This document shows, piece by piece, positions 1-5,397 of a DNA stretch of 6,349 nucleotides. Made by a program: the position numbers and the translations under genes. The notes beneath the pieces were generated by a model, which saw nothing but the letters and a program-made list of their open reading frames with translations, was not told the DNA's origin and did not search any database. The stretch lies in contig DKYZ01000017.1 of the NCBI GenBank assembly GCA_002493515.1, positions 1,054 to 7,402 of the forward strand, read 5' to 3'. Each line of letters starts with the position of its first letter. Within the stretch, counting starts at the first letter, position 1. Source of the DNA: Porphyromonadaceae bacterium UBA7087. GTDB lineage: Bacteria; Bacteroidota; Bacteroidia; Bacteroidales; Muribaculaceae.

Positions 1-734
1 GTGATGGTGAAGGTGATGGTGCCGCGCGTTTCGGCGGCTCCCTTTTTGGGGGTCCAGCGGGCGCCACGGGCCGCCTGCTCGCAGCGGCGGCGTATGCGGG
101 CCTCGGCGCTGCCGGAGGCGGAGGCGGAGATCACTTTGCCCTCGGCATCGATGACTACGGATACCGTGACTACGGTCTTATGGCGCAGGTAGACGTCGGG
201 TTTGGGGCAGCTGATGAATGTGCGGCCTCTGGCGTTGCCCTTGATTCCGACACCGTCGCCTCCGGCTCCGGTGCCTTCACCTTTCCCTTCCGGCGCACCG
301 TTCTTCACCGAGAACTTGTTCGCCATCGACGATGTGGCTTTCTGGCGGTCGCGGTCGGTCTGCGACGGCTCCTTCTCCTTAACAGGACTCGGTTTCTTCT
401 GTGTCACCACCTTCGGTTTCGGAGGCGCGGGCTTGGGGTTCTCGCCCGGCTCAATGATCTCCGCCCGGTCTTCCGGCGCGGGATCCGGCTCACCCTTTAT
501 CGCCGGCGCGGGCTTGTCGACAGTCTCGGCTGTCTCCTCCCCGAGGTCCACGAGCTCCGGCTCTATGAAGAGTTCCTCCTCCTCGCTCATGATCTCCGGG
601 GTGGAGGATTCGGCAAGGGCCGCGCGGTCCCAGGTGATGCCTCCGAAAAAGAGCGTCACCAGAATCAGCGCGACGACAAGGGCCGTTAGCAATGCGGCCA
701 CCGTGCGGTCTTTTCTCTGCTGGCTCCGGCTCAT
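1..734 (-). CDS. tonB: TonB-family energy transducer, C-terminus cut by window edge
   Basis: This protein would span the periplasm and pass ExbB/ExbD proton-motive energy to outer-membrane TonB-dependent receptors. The reading frame is open for 244 codons from ATG at 734 and leaves the window without a stop. Visible parts are a short basic N-terminus (MSRSQQRKDR), one membrane anchor at about residues 12-33, a Pro/Glu/Lys-rich periplasmic stretch at about 45-135, a Gly-rich linker at 149-170, and the start of a TonB-like C-terminal domain from about 175 (VVIDAEGKVISASASGSAE, then ARGARWTP). The ATG overlaps the exbD stop as ATGA, which suggests translational coupling and fixes the start. The position after exbB and exbD supports the call. 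The C-terminal domain is incomplete, so the exact subfamily (TonB versus a TolA-like partner) is less certain than the general role. Confidence 0.88.
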   Translation of the reverse strand, partial: MSRSQQRKDRTVAALLTALVVALILVTLFFGGITWDRAALAESSTPEIMSEEEELFIEPELVDLGEETAETVDKPAPAIKGEPDPAPEDRAEIIEPGENPKPAPPKPKVVTQKKPSPVKEKEPSQTDRDRQKATSSMANKFSVKNGAPEGKGEGTGAGGDGVGIKGNARGRTFISCPKPDVYLRHKTVVTVSVVIDAEGKVISASASGSAEARIRRRCEQAARGARWTPKKGAAETRGTITFTI

Positions 735-1219
735 CGGCGTGCCTCCCCTTCAGATGACGTTGACGCGGCAGCCTCCTTTGCCGGACTGCGTTGCGGGGCA
801 CGGGCGGCGAGCACGAGCTTGAGATGATTGCGTGCAGCCAGGTCGAGCACGTCGATCACCCGGCCGTAGTTGATGGCCGTGTCGGCATAGAGAGCCACGG
901 CACGTGTGGAGTCCTGCTGGCGCAGCAGCATGAGATTGGCGAGAAGCTCCTCGCGCCCCACCTCGCGCGGGGTATTGTTCTCGGCGACAGAATCATTGCG
1001 GTCTGCCACCAGATAATATTTCCCGCTGACGTCGATATATACTTCCGTGACTGGCTTGAGCGTGGTCTGCTCGCCGCTCTCGGGGAGATTGACGTCGATG
1101 GCCGCCGGGAAAATCAGGGTGGAGGTCACCATGAAGAATATGAGCAGCAGGAAAATGACGTCGGTCATCGACGACATGGAGAAGGTGTCGAGAGTGTTGA
1201 AATTGCGTTTCAGTGCCAT
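731..1219 (-). CDS. exbD: ExbD/TolR-family proton channel subunit
   Basis: ExbD works with ExbB as the inner-membrane, proton-driven motor that energises TonB. The 162-residue length is normal for the family. The N-terminus is cytoplasmic (MALKRNFNTLDTFSMSSMTD), followed by one membrane helix at about residues 20-36. Asp20, in the motif MTDVIFLLLIFFMVTS, is the conserved membrane carboxylate that carries protons in this family. A periplasmic domain follows (about 40-145), then a low-complexity Ala/Ser/Glu tail (about 146-162) that is probably disordered. No clear Shine-Dalgarno precedes the ATG; the upstream bases are AT-rich, as is usual in Bacteroidetes. The stop overlaps the tonB start by four bases. 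From memory, related loci often hold two exbD genes in a row; only one is seen here. Confidence 0.93.
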   Translation of the reverse strand: MALKRNFNTLDTFSMSSMTDVIFLLLIFFMVTSTLIFPAAIDVNLPESGEQTTLKPVTEVYIDVSGKYYLVADRNDSVAENNTPREVGREELLANLMLLRQQDSTRAVALYADTAINYGRVIDVLDLAARNHLKLVLAARAPQRSPAKEAAASTSSEGEARR

Positions 1220-1241
1220 CTTTTGTAAATTCGGAATTAGA

Positions 1242-1301
1242 AATGCTTAATGCTTAATTCTGCGCAAATTAATTAAGCATTACGCATTAAGCATTCAGCA
1301 T
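1242..1301. repeat. Inverted array of 7-bp repeats between exbB and exbD
   Basis: On the plus strand two copies of ATGCTTA (1243-1256) face four tandem units of TAAGCAT, TACGCAT, TAAGCAT and TCAGCAT (1274-1301). Positions 1242-1259 can pair with 1271-1288 in 17 of 18 positions around an 11-base loop. In the exbB-to-exbD transcript this gives a long AT-rich stem. It lacks the GC-rich stem and U-run of a classical terminator, and tonB and exbD must be read through it. It may be an intercistronic processing or mRNA-stability element, or a repeat expanded by slippage. The function is inference; the symmetry is directly visible. Confidence 0.85.
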
Positions 1302-1306
1302 TGAGT

Positions 1307-1930
1307 TCACGCCGGCTCGTTGAGCAGATCCATGAACTCCATGGTCTTGGCCTCCAGGGAGTTCATGATGCGGTTGACGCGCGACACGAGATAATTGTAG
1401 GCGAACAGGGCCACGATGCCGACCACCAGACCGGCTACCGTGGTCACCAGGGCCTGGTAGATGCCGGAGGAGAGCACGGTGATGTTGGCGCTTGTCCCGG
1501 CGCTCGCCAGGGCGTAGAAGGCCTCGATCATTCCGACTACGGTGCCGAGGAATCCGAGCATTGGGGCTCCCGCAGCCGTGGTGGAGAGCCATGTGAAACC
1601 CTTCTCCATGGAGGCCACCTCGATGTTGCCGGTGTTCTCGATGGCCACGAGCACATCGTTCATCGGTCGCCCTATGCGGTTCACACCCTTGAGGATGAGG
1701 CGCGAATAGGGTGTGTCGGTCTTGCGGCAGAGGTTCACGGCGTTCTCGATGTCCCCCTCCATTATATAGTCGCGGATGCGCTTCATGAAGGTGTCGTCAT
1801 ATTTCGAGGCCCGGTGAAGGGCTATGCAGCGCTCGATGAATATGTATATGCTGACCACTAATAGCAGAGCCAGAGGAATCATGATGTAGCCGCCGTCCAT
1901 GACGAGCGACCAGAACGATAGTTTTTCCAC
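1307..1930 (-). CDS. exbB: MotA/TolQ/ExbB proton channel protein
   Basis: This is the main membrane subunit of the ExbB/ExbD motor that powers TonB. The 207 residues show three membrane helices at about 14-33, 118-140 and 157-180, with a cytoplasmic loop between the first two. Family motifs are LGFLGTVVGMIEAF (125-138) in helix 2 and GIYQALVTTVAGLVVGI (156-172) in helix 3. Thr130 and Thr164 align by eye with the pore-lining threonines of E. coli ExbB. The start chosen is GTG at 1930, because an in-frame stop lies five codons upstream and the only other nearby start, ATG at 1900, would remove residues just before helix 1. The upstream bases are AT-rich with no Shine-Dalgarno. pdxJ ends 70 bases upstream and no promoter-like motif was seen in that gap, so exbB is probably read from the pdxJ promoter. 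Confidence 0.93.
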   Translation of the reverse strand: MEKLSFWSLVMDGGYIMIPLALLLVVSIYIFIERCIALHRASKYDDTFMKRIRDYIMEGDIENAVNLCRKTDTPYSRLILKGVNRIGRPMNDVLVAIENTGNIEVASMEKGFTWLSTTAAGAPMLGFLGTVVGMIEAFYALASAGTSANITVLSSGIYQALVTTVAGLVVGIVALFAYNYLVSRVNRIMNSLEAKTMEFMDLLNEPA

Positions 1931-2000
1931 TATTGAAATAAATTAAGTTATGAGCGGTTAAATAGGCGTGTCACGACAGATGGTCGCCGGATGCCCGGAA

Positions 2001-2714
2001 TCATCTGAGACACCTTAGATATCGGTGGATCGTCTCCTCCAGGCCGAGGTAGAGGCAGTCGGAGATCAGGGCGTGGCCGATGCTTACCTCGTCGAGAAGC
2101 GGAAGACTGCTGTGGAAGAAGGCGAGGTTGTCGAGGTTGAGGTCGTGGCCGGCGTTAAGGCCGATGCCCGACTTGCGGGCCTCCTCCGATGCGGCGATGA
2201 AGGGAATCACTGCCGCCTCACGGTCTTCGGGGCGTGCGTCGGCATATGGCTTGGTGTAGAGCTCCACACGGTCGCTGCCCAGTTCGGCGGCACGGCGCAC
2301 CTGCAGCGGGTCAGCCTCCACGAATATCGAGCTCCGTATGCCGGCATGGCGCAGACGGCTCACCACCTTCTCAAGGAACTCCGCGTTGGCGGCCACATCC
2401 CATCCGGCCGACGACGTGAGGGCGTCGGGGCTGTCGGGCACAAGCGTCACCTGGTCGGCATGCACACGCACCACCAGGTCGAGGAAATCATCCGTGGGAT
2501 AGCCCTCGATGTTGAGCTCCGTGGTGACAACCGGACGCAACGCGAACACATCGGCTCTTTTTATATGGCGCTCGTCGGGGCGGGGATGCACCGTTATTCC
2601 CTGCGCGCCGAATCTCTCGCAGGCTTTTGCGAACTCCACGACGTCGGGCATGTTCTCGCCCCGCGCATTGCGCAACGTCGCCACTTTATTGATATTGACG
2701 CTTAGATGAGTCAT
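2001..2714 (-). CDS. pdxJ: Pyridoxine 5'-phosphate synthase
   Basis: PdxJ condenses 3-amino-2-oxopropyl phosphate with 1-deoxy-D-xylulose 5-phosphate to give pyridoxine 5'-phosphate, the last ring-closing step of the DXP-dependent vitamin B6 route in the cytoplasm. The 237-residue length fits the family. The N-terminus LSVNINKVATLRNARGE is the family signature. His43 in GITVHPRPDERHI, Glu70 in ELNIEGYP and His190 in NAGHDL correspond by eye to the catalytic residues of the E. coli enzyme. SIGHALISD (211-219) is the C-terminal phosphate-binding signature. The ATG at 2714 has a good AAGGAG site seven bases upstream, unlike most genes here. It heads the pdxJ-exbB-exbD-tonB run and is divergent from the CBS/nadK pair. 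No defect is seen. Confidence 0.97.
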   Translation of the reverse strand: MTHLSVNINKVATLRNARGENMPDVVEFAKACERFGAQGITVHPRPDERHIKRADVFALRPVVTTELNIEGYPTDDFLDLVVRVHADQVTLVPDSPDALTSSAGWDVAANAEFLEKVVSRLRHAGIRSSIFVEADPLQVRRAAELGSDRVELYTKPYADARPEDREAAVIPFIAASEEARKSGIGLNAGHDLNLDNLAFFHSSLPLLDEVSIGHALISDCLYLGLEETIHRYLRCLR

Positions 2715-2721
2715 TTTCTGT

Positions 2722-2727
2722 CTCCTT
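2722..2727 (-). promoter_or_regulatory. Shine-Dalgarno site of pdxJ
   Basis: Read on the minus strand this is AAGGAG, seven bases before the pdxJ ATG. A clear Shine-Dalgarno is uncommon in Bacteroidetes and confirms the start. Confidence 0.75.
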
Positions 2728-2841
2728 TTTTGTGGTTGTTGTCGTCCTGGCGTAAAAACGGCATAAAATTTGCGGTTATACGGGCGGGACGATGTATTTT
2801 CAGTCTCTTTTTTACGTTATAATTACAAGAAGCCTTCCCGG

Positions 2842-2867
2842 CCCGGGGCGTCTGGAGCGACGCCGGG
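2842..2867. repeat. GC-rich imperfect inverted repeat in the pdxJ leader
   Basis: GGCGTC (2847-2852) pairs with GACGCC (2859-2864) around a six-base loop. CCC (2842-2844) then pairs with GGG (2865-2867) across a two-base bulge. A competing pairing exists between CCTTCCCGG (2833-2841) and CCGGGAGG (2863-2870). No U-run follows on either strand, so it is not a standard terminator. It lies in the predicted pdxJ 5' untranslated region. A regulatory leader is possible but not shown. Confidence 0.55.
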
Positions 2868-2890
2868 AGGTGAGGAACGGTTTCAGGATG

Positions 2891-2921
2891 CAAAAGTAAA
2901 CATTTTTGCGTGTGTTTCCAA
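2891..2921 (-). promoter_or_regulatory. Predicted Bacteroidetes promoter for pdxJ operon
   Basis: On the minus strand TTG (2921-2919) is followed after 20 bases by TACTTTTG (2898-2891). This matches the known Bacteroidetes pattern of a -33 TTG and a -7 TAnnTTTG. Transcription would begin near 2884, giving a leader of about 170 nt before pdxJ. No comparable promoter was found closer to pdxJ or in the gap between pdxJ and exbB, so this probably serves all four genes. Confidence 0.6.
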
Positions 2922-2999
2922 TTTTATTCCCCCATATGTTGGGGATGCGGCTAAGGAAAATCATCCGGGGGAGCACACTGACAGCTAAAACAGACTCAT

Positions 3000-3503
3000 A
3001 TGACAGCAAAAGATATAATGATTCCGCGTCCCGGTTCGGGATGTCCGCCGGCAACGGAGCACGTCGACACTCAGACACATCTGATCGATGTCCTCCCGAA
3101 GGTGCTCCAGGCCAAGGACTACTGCGTGGACGTCTATGACGGGACATCTCCCGTGGGGCTTATCGACGCTCCCGCGATGCTGCGCGGGTTCGCATCGCTT
3201 ACCGCGCCTCGCGACGACTGCAGCGTCATCACGGTGGAATGTCGGCCGGAGGATTACTCCGCCTCGATGCTCGCGCACGCCGTGGAGGACAGCGACGCGC
3301 ATCTGCTTGACCTCATGACGGCTCCGGGCGACAACGGCAATGTGGTGGTGACGCTGCGTGTAAGGCAGTCGGATCCATCCTCGGCGGTCCATAACCTGGA
3401 GCGGTATGATTTCAAGGTGACGGAGGCGCATGGCTCGTCGAATGTCGACGCGATCGTGGCCTACGACCGTCTGCTGGCTTTGCAGACGCTTCTTAGTGTG
3501 TGA
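3000..3503 (+). CDS. Short CBS/ACT-like regulatory protein upstream of nadK
   Basis: The 167-residue soluble protein resembles the CBS-domain protein that sits next to nadK in many Bacteroidetes. Residues about 24-65 (LIDVLPKVLQAKDYCVDVYD, then PVGLIDAPAMLRGF) look like one CBS segment. Residues about 75-145 (SVITVECRPEDYS, LLDLMTAPGDNGNVVVTLRV, LERYDFKVTEAH) look like an ACT-type ligand-binding fold. From memory the usual protein is about 215-220 residues with a pair of CBS segments, so this one appears to have lost or eroded about one CBS repeat. CBS pairs usually bind adenosine nucleotides, and a link to NAD(P) supply is plausible, but no ligand can be read from the sequence. ATG at 3000 is the only sensible start; no Shine-Dalgarno and no clear promoter were seen. 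The stop is three bases before nadK. Confidence 0.75.
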   Translation: MTAKDIMIPRPGSGCPPATEHVDTQTHLIDVLPKVLQAKDYCVDVYDGTSPVGLIDAPAMLRGFASLTAPRDDCSVITVECRPEDYSASMLAHAVEDSDAHLLDLMTAPGDNGNVVVTLRVRQSDPSSAVHNLERYDFKVTEAHGSSNVDAIVAYDRLLALQTLLSV

Positions 3504-3506
3504 GAT

Positions 3507-3542
3507 ATGGAGAATGGCATGGAGAATGATATGGAGAGTCCT
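3507..3542 (+). repeat. 12-bp tandem repeat at the nadK start
   Basis: Units ATGGAGAATGGC, ATGGAGAATGAT and ATGGAGAGTCCT follow one another, the third being partly diverged. Each opens with an in-frame ATG, encoding MENG-MEND-MESP. A 12-bp unit keeps the frame, so a gain or loss of a unit would change only the number of start codons and the length of the N-terminal tail. Confidence 0.85.
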
Positions 3543-4463
3543 CGCTGCGCTCGGACCACGATGCCGGCTGCCACGGTCGTGCCGCTGGAGCCGTCGAAGG
3601 TCGTCGCGATTTACGGCAATACTTCGCAGGACGGCTATCTGCCGGAAATCGGGAGGCTTCTGCGGCTTCTTTCCGTATATGGGCTGAGGGTGTATGTCGA
3701 CGGACGTTTTGCCGCCTATCTGGAGAGGGGTGGGGTTTCGCTTTGCGGTGCTGAGTCTGTGGATAGGTTCCCGGATGATTGCGGGGCTGTGATCAGCATC
3801 GGCGGTGACGGCACTTTTCTGCGTGCGGCGCAGTGGGTCGGGACCCGGGAGTTGCCGATACTGGGTCTCAATACGGGTCATCTCGGGTTTCTGGCAAGCT
3901 ACAGTATCGCGGATATGGAATGCATGACGGAAGCTTTGGCAAGAGGCGAGGGGACGGTAGAGCGACGCATGGTCCTTTGTGTGTCAGATTCCTGTGTGCC
4001 CCCCGACGTATGGCCTTATGCCCTCAACGAGGTGGCGGTTCTCAAGGATGAGTCAGCCTCGATGATAAGTGTGGAGGCTCAGATCGACGGTATATATCTG
4101 GCCGATTACCGTGCCGACGGACTGATTGTGGCTACGCCCACGGGCAGTACGGCCTATAATCTCAGTGCCGGGGGACCGATAATGCAGCCTACCCTGGAGA
4201 CGATTGCCATGACGCCGATCGCGCCGCATTCCCTGACATTGCGTCCCTTGGTGGTCGACGGAAGCTCGACGATACGTCTGCGTACCTCATCGCGCACCGG
4301 CGTGAGCCGTGTTAGCCTTGACGGCCATTCCTTCGTCGTGGCCGACGGCTCCGTGCTAACAATCTCCCGGGCCGCGTTCCATGCCCTGGTAGTGCGTCGT
4401 CTCCACGACGATTTCGCCGACATCATGCGCGAGAAACTCCTCTGGGGACGCCGCAGCCAGTGA
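3507..4463 (+). CDS. nadK: NAD kinase
   Basis: NadK phosphorylates NAD+ to NADP+ in the cytoplasm. The 318-residue frame has VVAIYGNTSQ (32-41) as the first core strand, the catalytic and nucleotide-binding GGDGTFLRAA (99-108), LGLNTGHLGFLA (119-130), the NE pair (174-175), and ADGLIVATPTGSTAYNLSAG (203-222). The end is REKLLWGRRSQ. The core family begins near residue 30, so the N-terminus is about 30 residues longer than usual. Candidate starts in frame are ATG at 3507, 3519, 3531 and 3561; 3507 follows the upstream stop by three bases, while 3561 would give a more typical length. No Shine-Dalgarno distinguishes them. It is co-transcribed with the CBS-type gene. Its last 74 bases are duplicated at 5258-5331, marking it as the edge of an insertion. 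From memory uppS commonly follows nadK in Bacteroidales; it does not here. Confidence 0.97.
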   Translation: MENGMENDMESPRCARTTMPAATVVPLEPSKVVAIYGNTSQDGYLPEIGRLLRLLSVYGLRVYVDGRFAAYLERGGVSLCGAESVDRFPDDCGAVISIGGDGTFLRAAQWVGTRELPILGLNTGHLGFLASYSIADMECMTEALARGEGTVERRMVLCVSDSCVPPDVWPYALNEVAVLKDESASMISVEAQIDGIYLADYRADGLIVATPTGSTAYNLSAGGPIMQPTLETIAMTPIAPHSLTLRPLVVDGSSTIRLRTSSRTGVSRVSLDGHSFVVADGSVLTISRAAFHALVVRRLHDDFADIMREKLLWGRRSQ

Positions 4464-4466
4464 GAA
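4393..4466 (+). repeat. Direct repeat, copy 1: intact nadK 3' end
   Basis: These 74 bases cover the last 22 or so codons of nadK, its TGA and three further bases. They recur at 5258-5331 with four substitutions (4403 c/t, 4420 a/g, 4436 a/g, 4448 a/c), at a constant offset of 865 bp without gaps. The similarity ends abruptly on both sides. Confidence 0.97.
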
Positions 4467-4481
4467 TATGTAAATAGTATG

Positions 4482-5015
4482 TTAATCCGGGAAATTTATA
4501 AGGTCGAAATACATAGCCCGTGTGGGAGAATGTTTGTCTTTCTCGGATAAGAACATAAAGCCGCACTTTTCGTAAAAGGGGACTGCAGCAGCATATGCGT
4601 CGAACGTGATGAAGCGGCAGGCGCTACGACGCATGGTGGCGAAGATATGCTTGATTTGCAGTAGGATTGTCCGACCTATCTGTTTCCCTGCGTAATCTTT
4701 TGATATAGCAAGACGACCGATTTTGACTGCCGGATACTCTTTGCGCCTTTTGGAGTTGGAGACACGGCGGTTTAACCGATTCCACAATTTCTTTTCATCG
4801 GGATCGAAAACAATCTTGTCGTTGAGTAGGCTGTAGTATGCGACGGTCTTGTCCGCTTCGTTGTCCTCAAGCAGATAAGTCAACGCCATCATTGACTTGT
4901 AGTAATTGACGGCGTCGGAAATTAAAAAGTCATTCAAATCGGCATCACCGCAATCGAATGACTTTATTTTGGTATCGGCATCTATCTGCCGAAAGATGAG
5001 TTTGTCAAAGTCCAT
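4482..5015 (-). CDS. GNAT acetyltransferase, probable toxin of a two-gene module
   Basis: A 177-residue single-domain acetyl-CoA-dependent N-acetyltransferase. The N-terminal motif FDCGDADLNDFL (20-31) and the VAYYSLL strand (58-64) resemble the TacT/AtaT group of tRNA-acetylating toxins. KIGRLAISKDYAGKQIGRTI (98-117) contains the acetyl-CoA pyrophosphate-binding loop. AVPFYEKCGF (144-153) carries Tyr148, at the place of the general-acid tyrosine in such toxins. It starts two bases after a 52-residue protein on the same strand, a toxin-antitoxin layout. It converges on nadK with 18 bases between the stops, and its GC content is clearly lower than that of nadK. That it acetylates aminoacyl-tRNA is inference from family resemblance; a non-toxic acetyltransferase cannot be excluded. 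Confidence 0.87.
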   Translation of the reverse strand: MDFDKLIFRQIDADTKIKSFDCGDADLNDFLISDAVNYYKSMMALTYLLEDNEADKTVAYYSLLNDKIVFDPDEKKLWNRLNRRVSNSKRRKEYPAVKIGRLAISKDYAGKQIGRTILLQIKHIFATMRRSACRFITFDAYAAAVPFYEKCGFMFLSEKDKHSPTRAMYFDLINFPD

Positions 5016-5017
5016 AA

Positions 5018-5176
5018 CTACATCGGGAATGTGCTTATGGCTTTAAACGCCTCATACGCCTTTTTGGCTGCTTCCTTCTCAGCCTTGCTGACGGGAACGG
5101 GATTTGCCAATCTTTTGGCGAAATTTTCAGCGTCCCTACCCCTTAATACCGGGGTCTCTTTGATTGGTCTTGCCAT
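5018..5176 (-). CDS. Small 52-residue protein, probable antitoxin
   Basis: This short frame begins MARPIKETPVLRGRDAENFA, continues through KRLANPVPVS, and ends in a Lys/Ala/Glu-rich probable helix (about 29-47) and STFPM. The start ATG at 5176 has a strong AGAGGAG site seven bases upstream. The stop at 5020-5018 is separated by two bases from the GNAT start, so the two are surely co-translated. The order (small gene first, GNAT second) is that of an antitoxin-toxin pair. The N-terminus could be a short strand followed by a helix, but it does not obviously match the DUF1778 ribbon-helix-helix antitoxins that usually partner GNAT toxins. Similar proteins beginning MARPIKETP beside GNAT genes are, from memory, widespread in Bacteroidetes and mostly called hypothetical. 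The role is inferred from context. Confidence 0.82.
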   Translation of the reverse strand: MARPIKETPVLRGRDAENFAKRLANPVPVSKAEKEAAKKAYEAFKAISTFPM

Positions 5177-5183
5177 GTTTGTA

Positions 5184-5190
5184 CTCCTCT
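5184..5190 (-). promoter_or_regulatory. Shine-Dalgarno site of the small antitoxin-like gene
   Basis: Read on the minus strand this is AGAGGAG, seven bases before the ATG at 5176. It supports this short frame as a real gene. Confidence 0.75.
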
Positions 5191-5208
5191 GTTATCGTTA
5201 TTAGATTA

Positions 5209-5216
5209 CAAAGATA
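5209..5216 (-). promoter_or_regulatory. Possible -7 promoter element for the GNAT pair
   Basis: TATCTTTG on the minus strand fits the Bacteroidetes -7 pattern TAnnTTTG and lies 32 bases before the ATG of the small gene. No TTG is found about 20 bases further upstream, so the match is partial. Confidence 0.45.
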
Positions 5217-5257
5217 TAACAAAATTCTGATATATAGAGTTGTAGAGATAAAAAATA

Positions 5258-5331
5258 TGCGTCGTCTTCACGACGATTTCGCCGGCATCATGCGCGAGAA
5301 GCTCCTCTGGGGCCGCCGCAGCCAGTGAGAA
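5258..5331 (+). pseudogene. Duplicated nadK 3' fragment (direct repeat, copy 2)
   Basis: This is a detached copy of the nadK end: 70 of 74 bases match 4393-4466 without gaps. In the nadK frame three of the four differences are third-position and silent, and one changes Asp305 to Gly, so the copy diverged while under selection as coding sequence. It therefore came from, or used to be, a functional nadK end and is not a recent copy of the present one. With an accidental ATG at 5257 it could encode 23 residues (MRRLHDDFAG...RRSQ), but nothing suggests that peptide is made. It marks the right border of the segment holding the GNAT pair. Confidence 0.95.
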
Positions 5332-5336
5332 AAGTT

Positions 5337-5364
5337 GGAAAAGCGGCATTTTTGCCGTTTTTCT
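5337..5364 (+). terminator. Terminator-like hairpin after the nadK 3' copy
   Basis: Bases 5337-5348 can pair with 5353-5364 around a TTTT loop. The core CGGCA/TGCCG is flanked by four A:T pairs, with two G:T wobbles. The right arm contains a run of five T. It begins nine bases after the stop of the nadK fragment, so it may be the old nadK terminator. It overlaps the first of the 15-bp repeats, so part of the symmetry may instead serve protein binding. Confidence 0.5.
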
Positions 5365-5366
5365 TG

Positions 5367-5397
5367 TTGGAAAAGTGGCAATAATGCACTAAATTTG
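5367..5397 (+). promoter_or_regulatory. Predicted promoter of the AAA+ ATPase gene
   Basis: TTG at 5367-5369 is followed after 20 bases by TAAATTTG at 5390-5397, matching the Bacteroidetes -33/-7 pattern with the same spacing as the pdxJ promoter. Transcription would begin near 5404, leaving a leader of about 43 nt. Confidence 0.6.

Noticed and set aside
180..822. Plus-strand open frames opposite tonB
   Set aside because: The minus-strand frame has a membrane anchor, a Pro/Glu-rich linker, a TonB-like end and a four-base overlap with exbD. The opposite frames are low-complexity shadows.
1270..1301. Intrinsic terminator between exbB and exbD
   Set aside because: The stem is AT-rich with no GC core and no U-run in the transcript direction, and exbD and tonB lie downstream without an evident promoter.
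2025..2705. A 226-codon open frame on the plus strand
   Set aside because: It is antisense to pdxJ, whose catalytic motifs are intact. The His/Val/Gly-rich translation shows no recognisable family.
2930..2944. Short hairpin CCCCA-TATGT-TGGGG as a promoter or terminator for the CBS gene
   Set aside because: The stem is only five pairs with no T-run. The embedded TATGTTGG misses the -7 consensus at one base and lacks a -33 TTG at the right distance.
2985..3881. A 298-codon open frame on the minus strand
   Set aside because: It lies fully opposite the CBS-type gene and nadK, both with clear family motifs. Its Arg/His-rich translation shows no domain and is typical of an antisense shadow of GC-rich coding DNA.
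4467..5257. Insertion sequence
   Set aside because: There is no transposase, no terminal inverted repeats were seen at the borders, and the 74-bp flanking repeat is far too long and too diverged for a target-site duplication.
5257..5328. A functional 23-residue mini-gene
   Set aside because: It is fully explained as the detached end of nadK. The ATG is one base outside the repeat and there is no ribosome site or promoter of its own.
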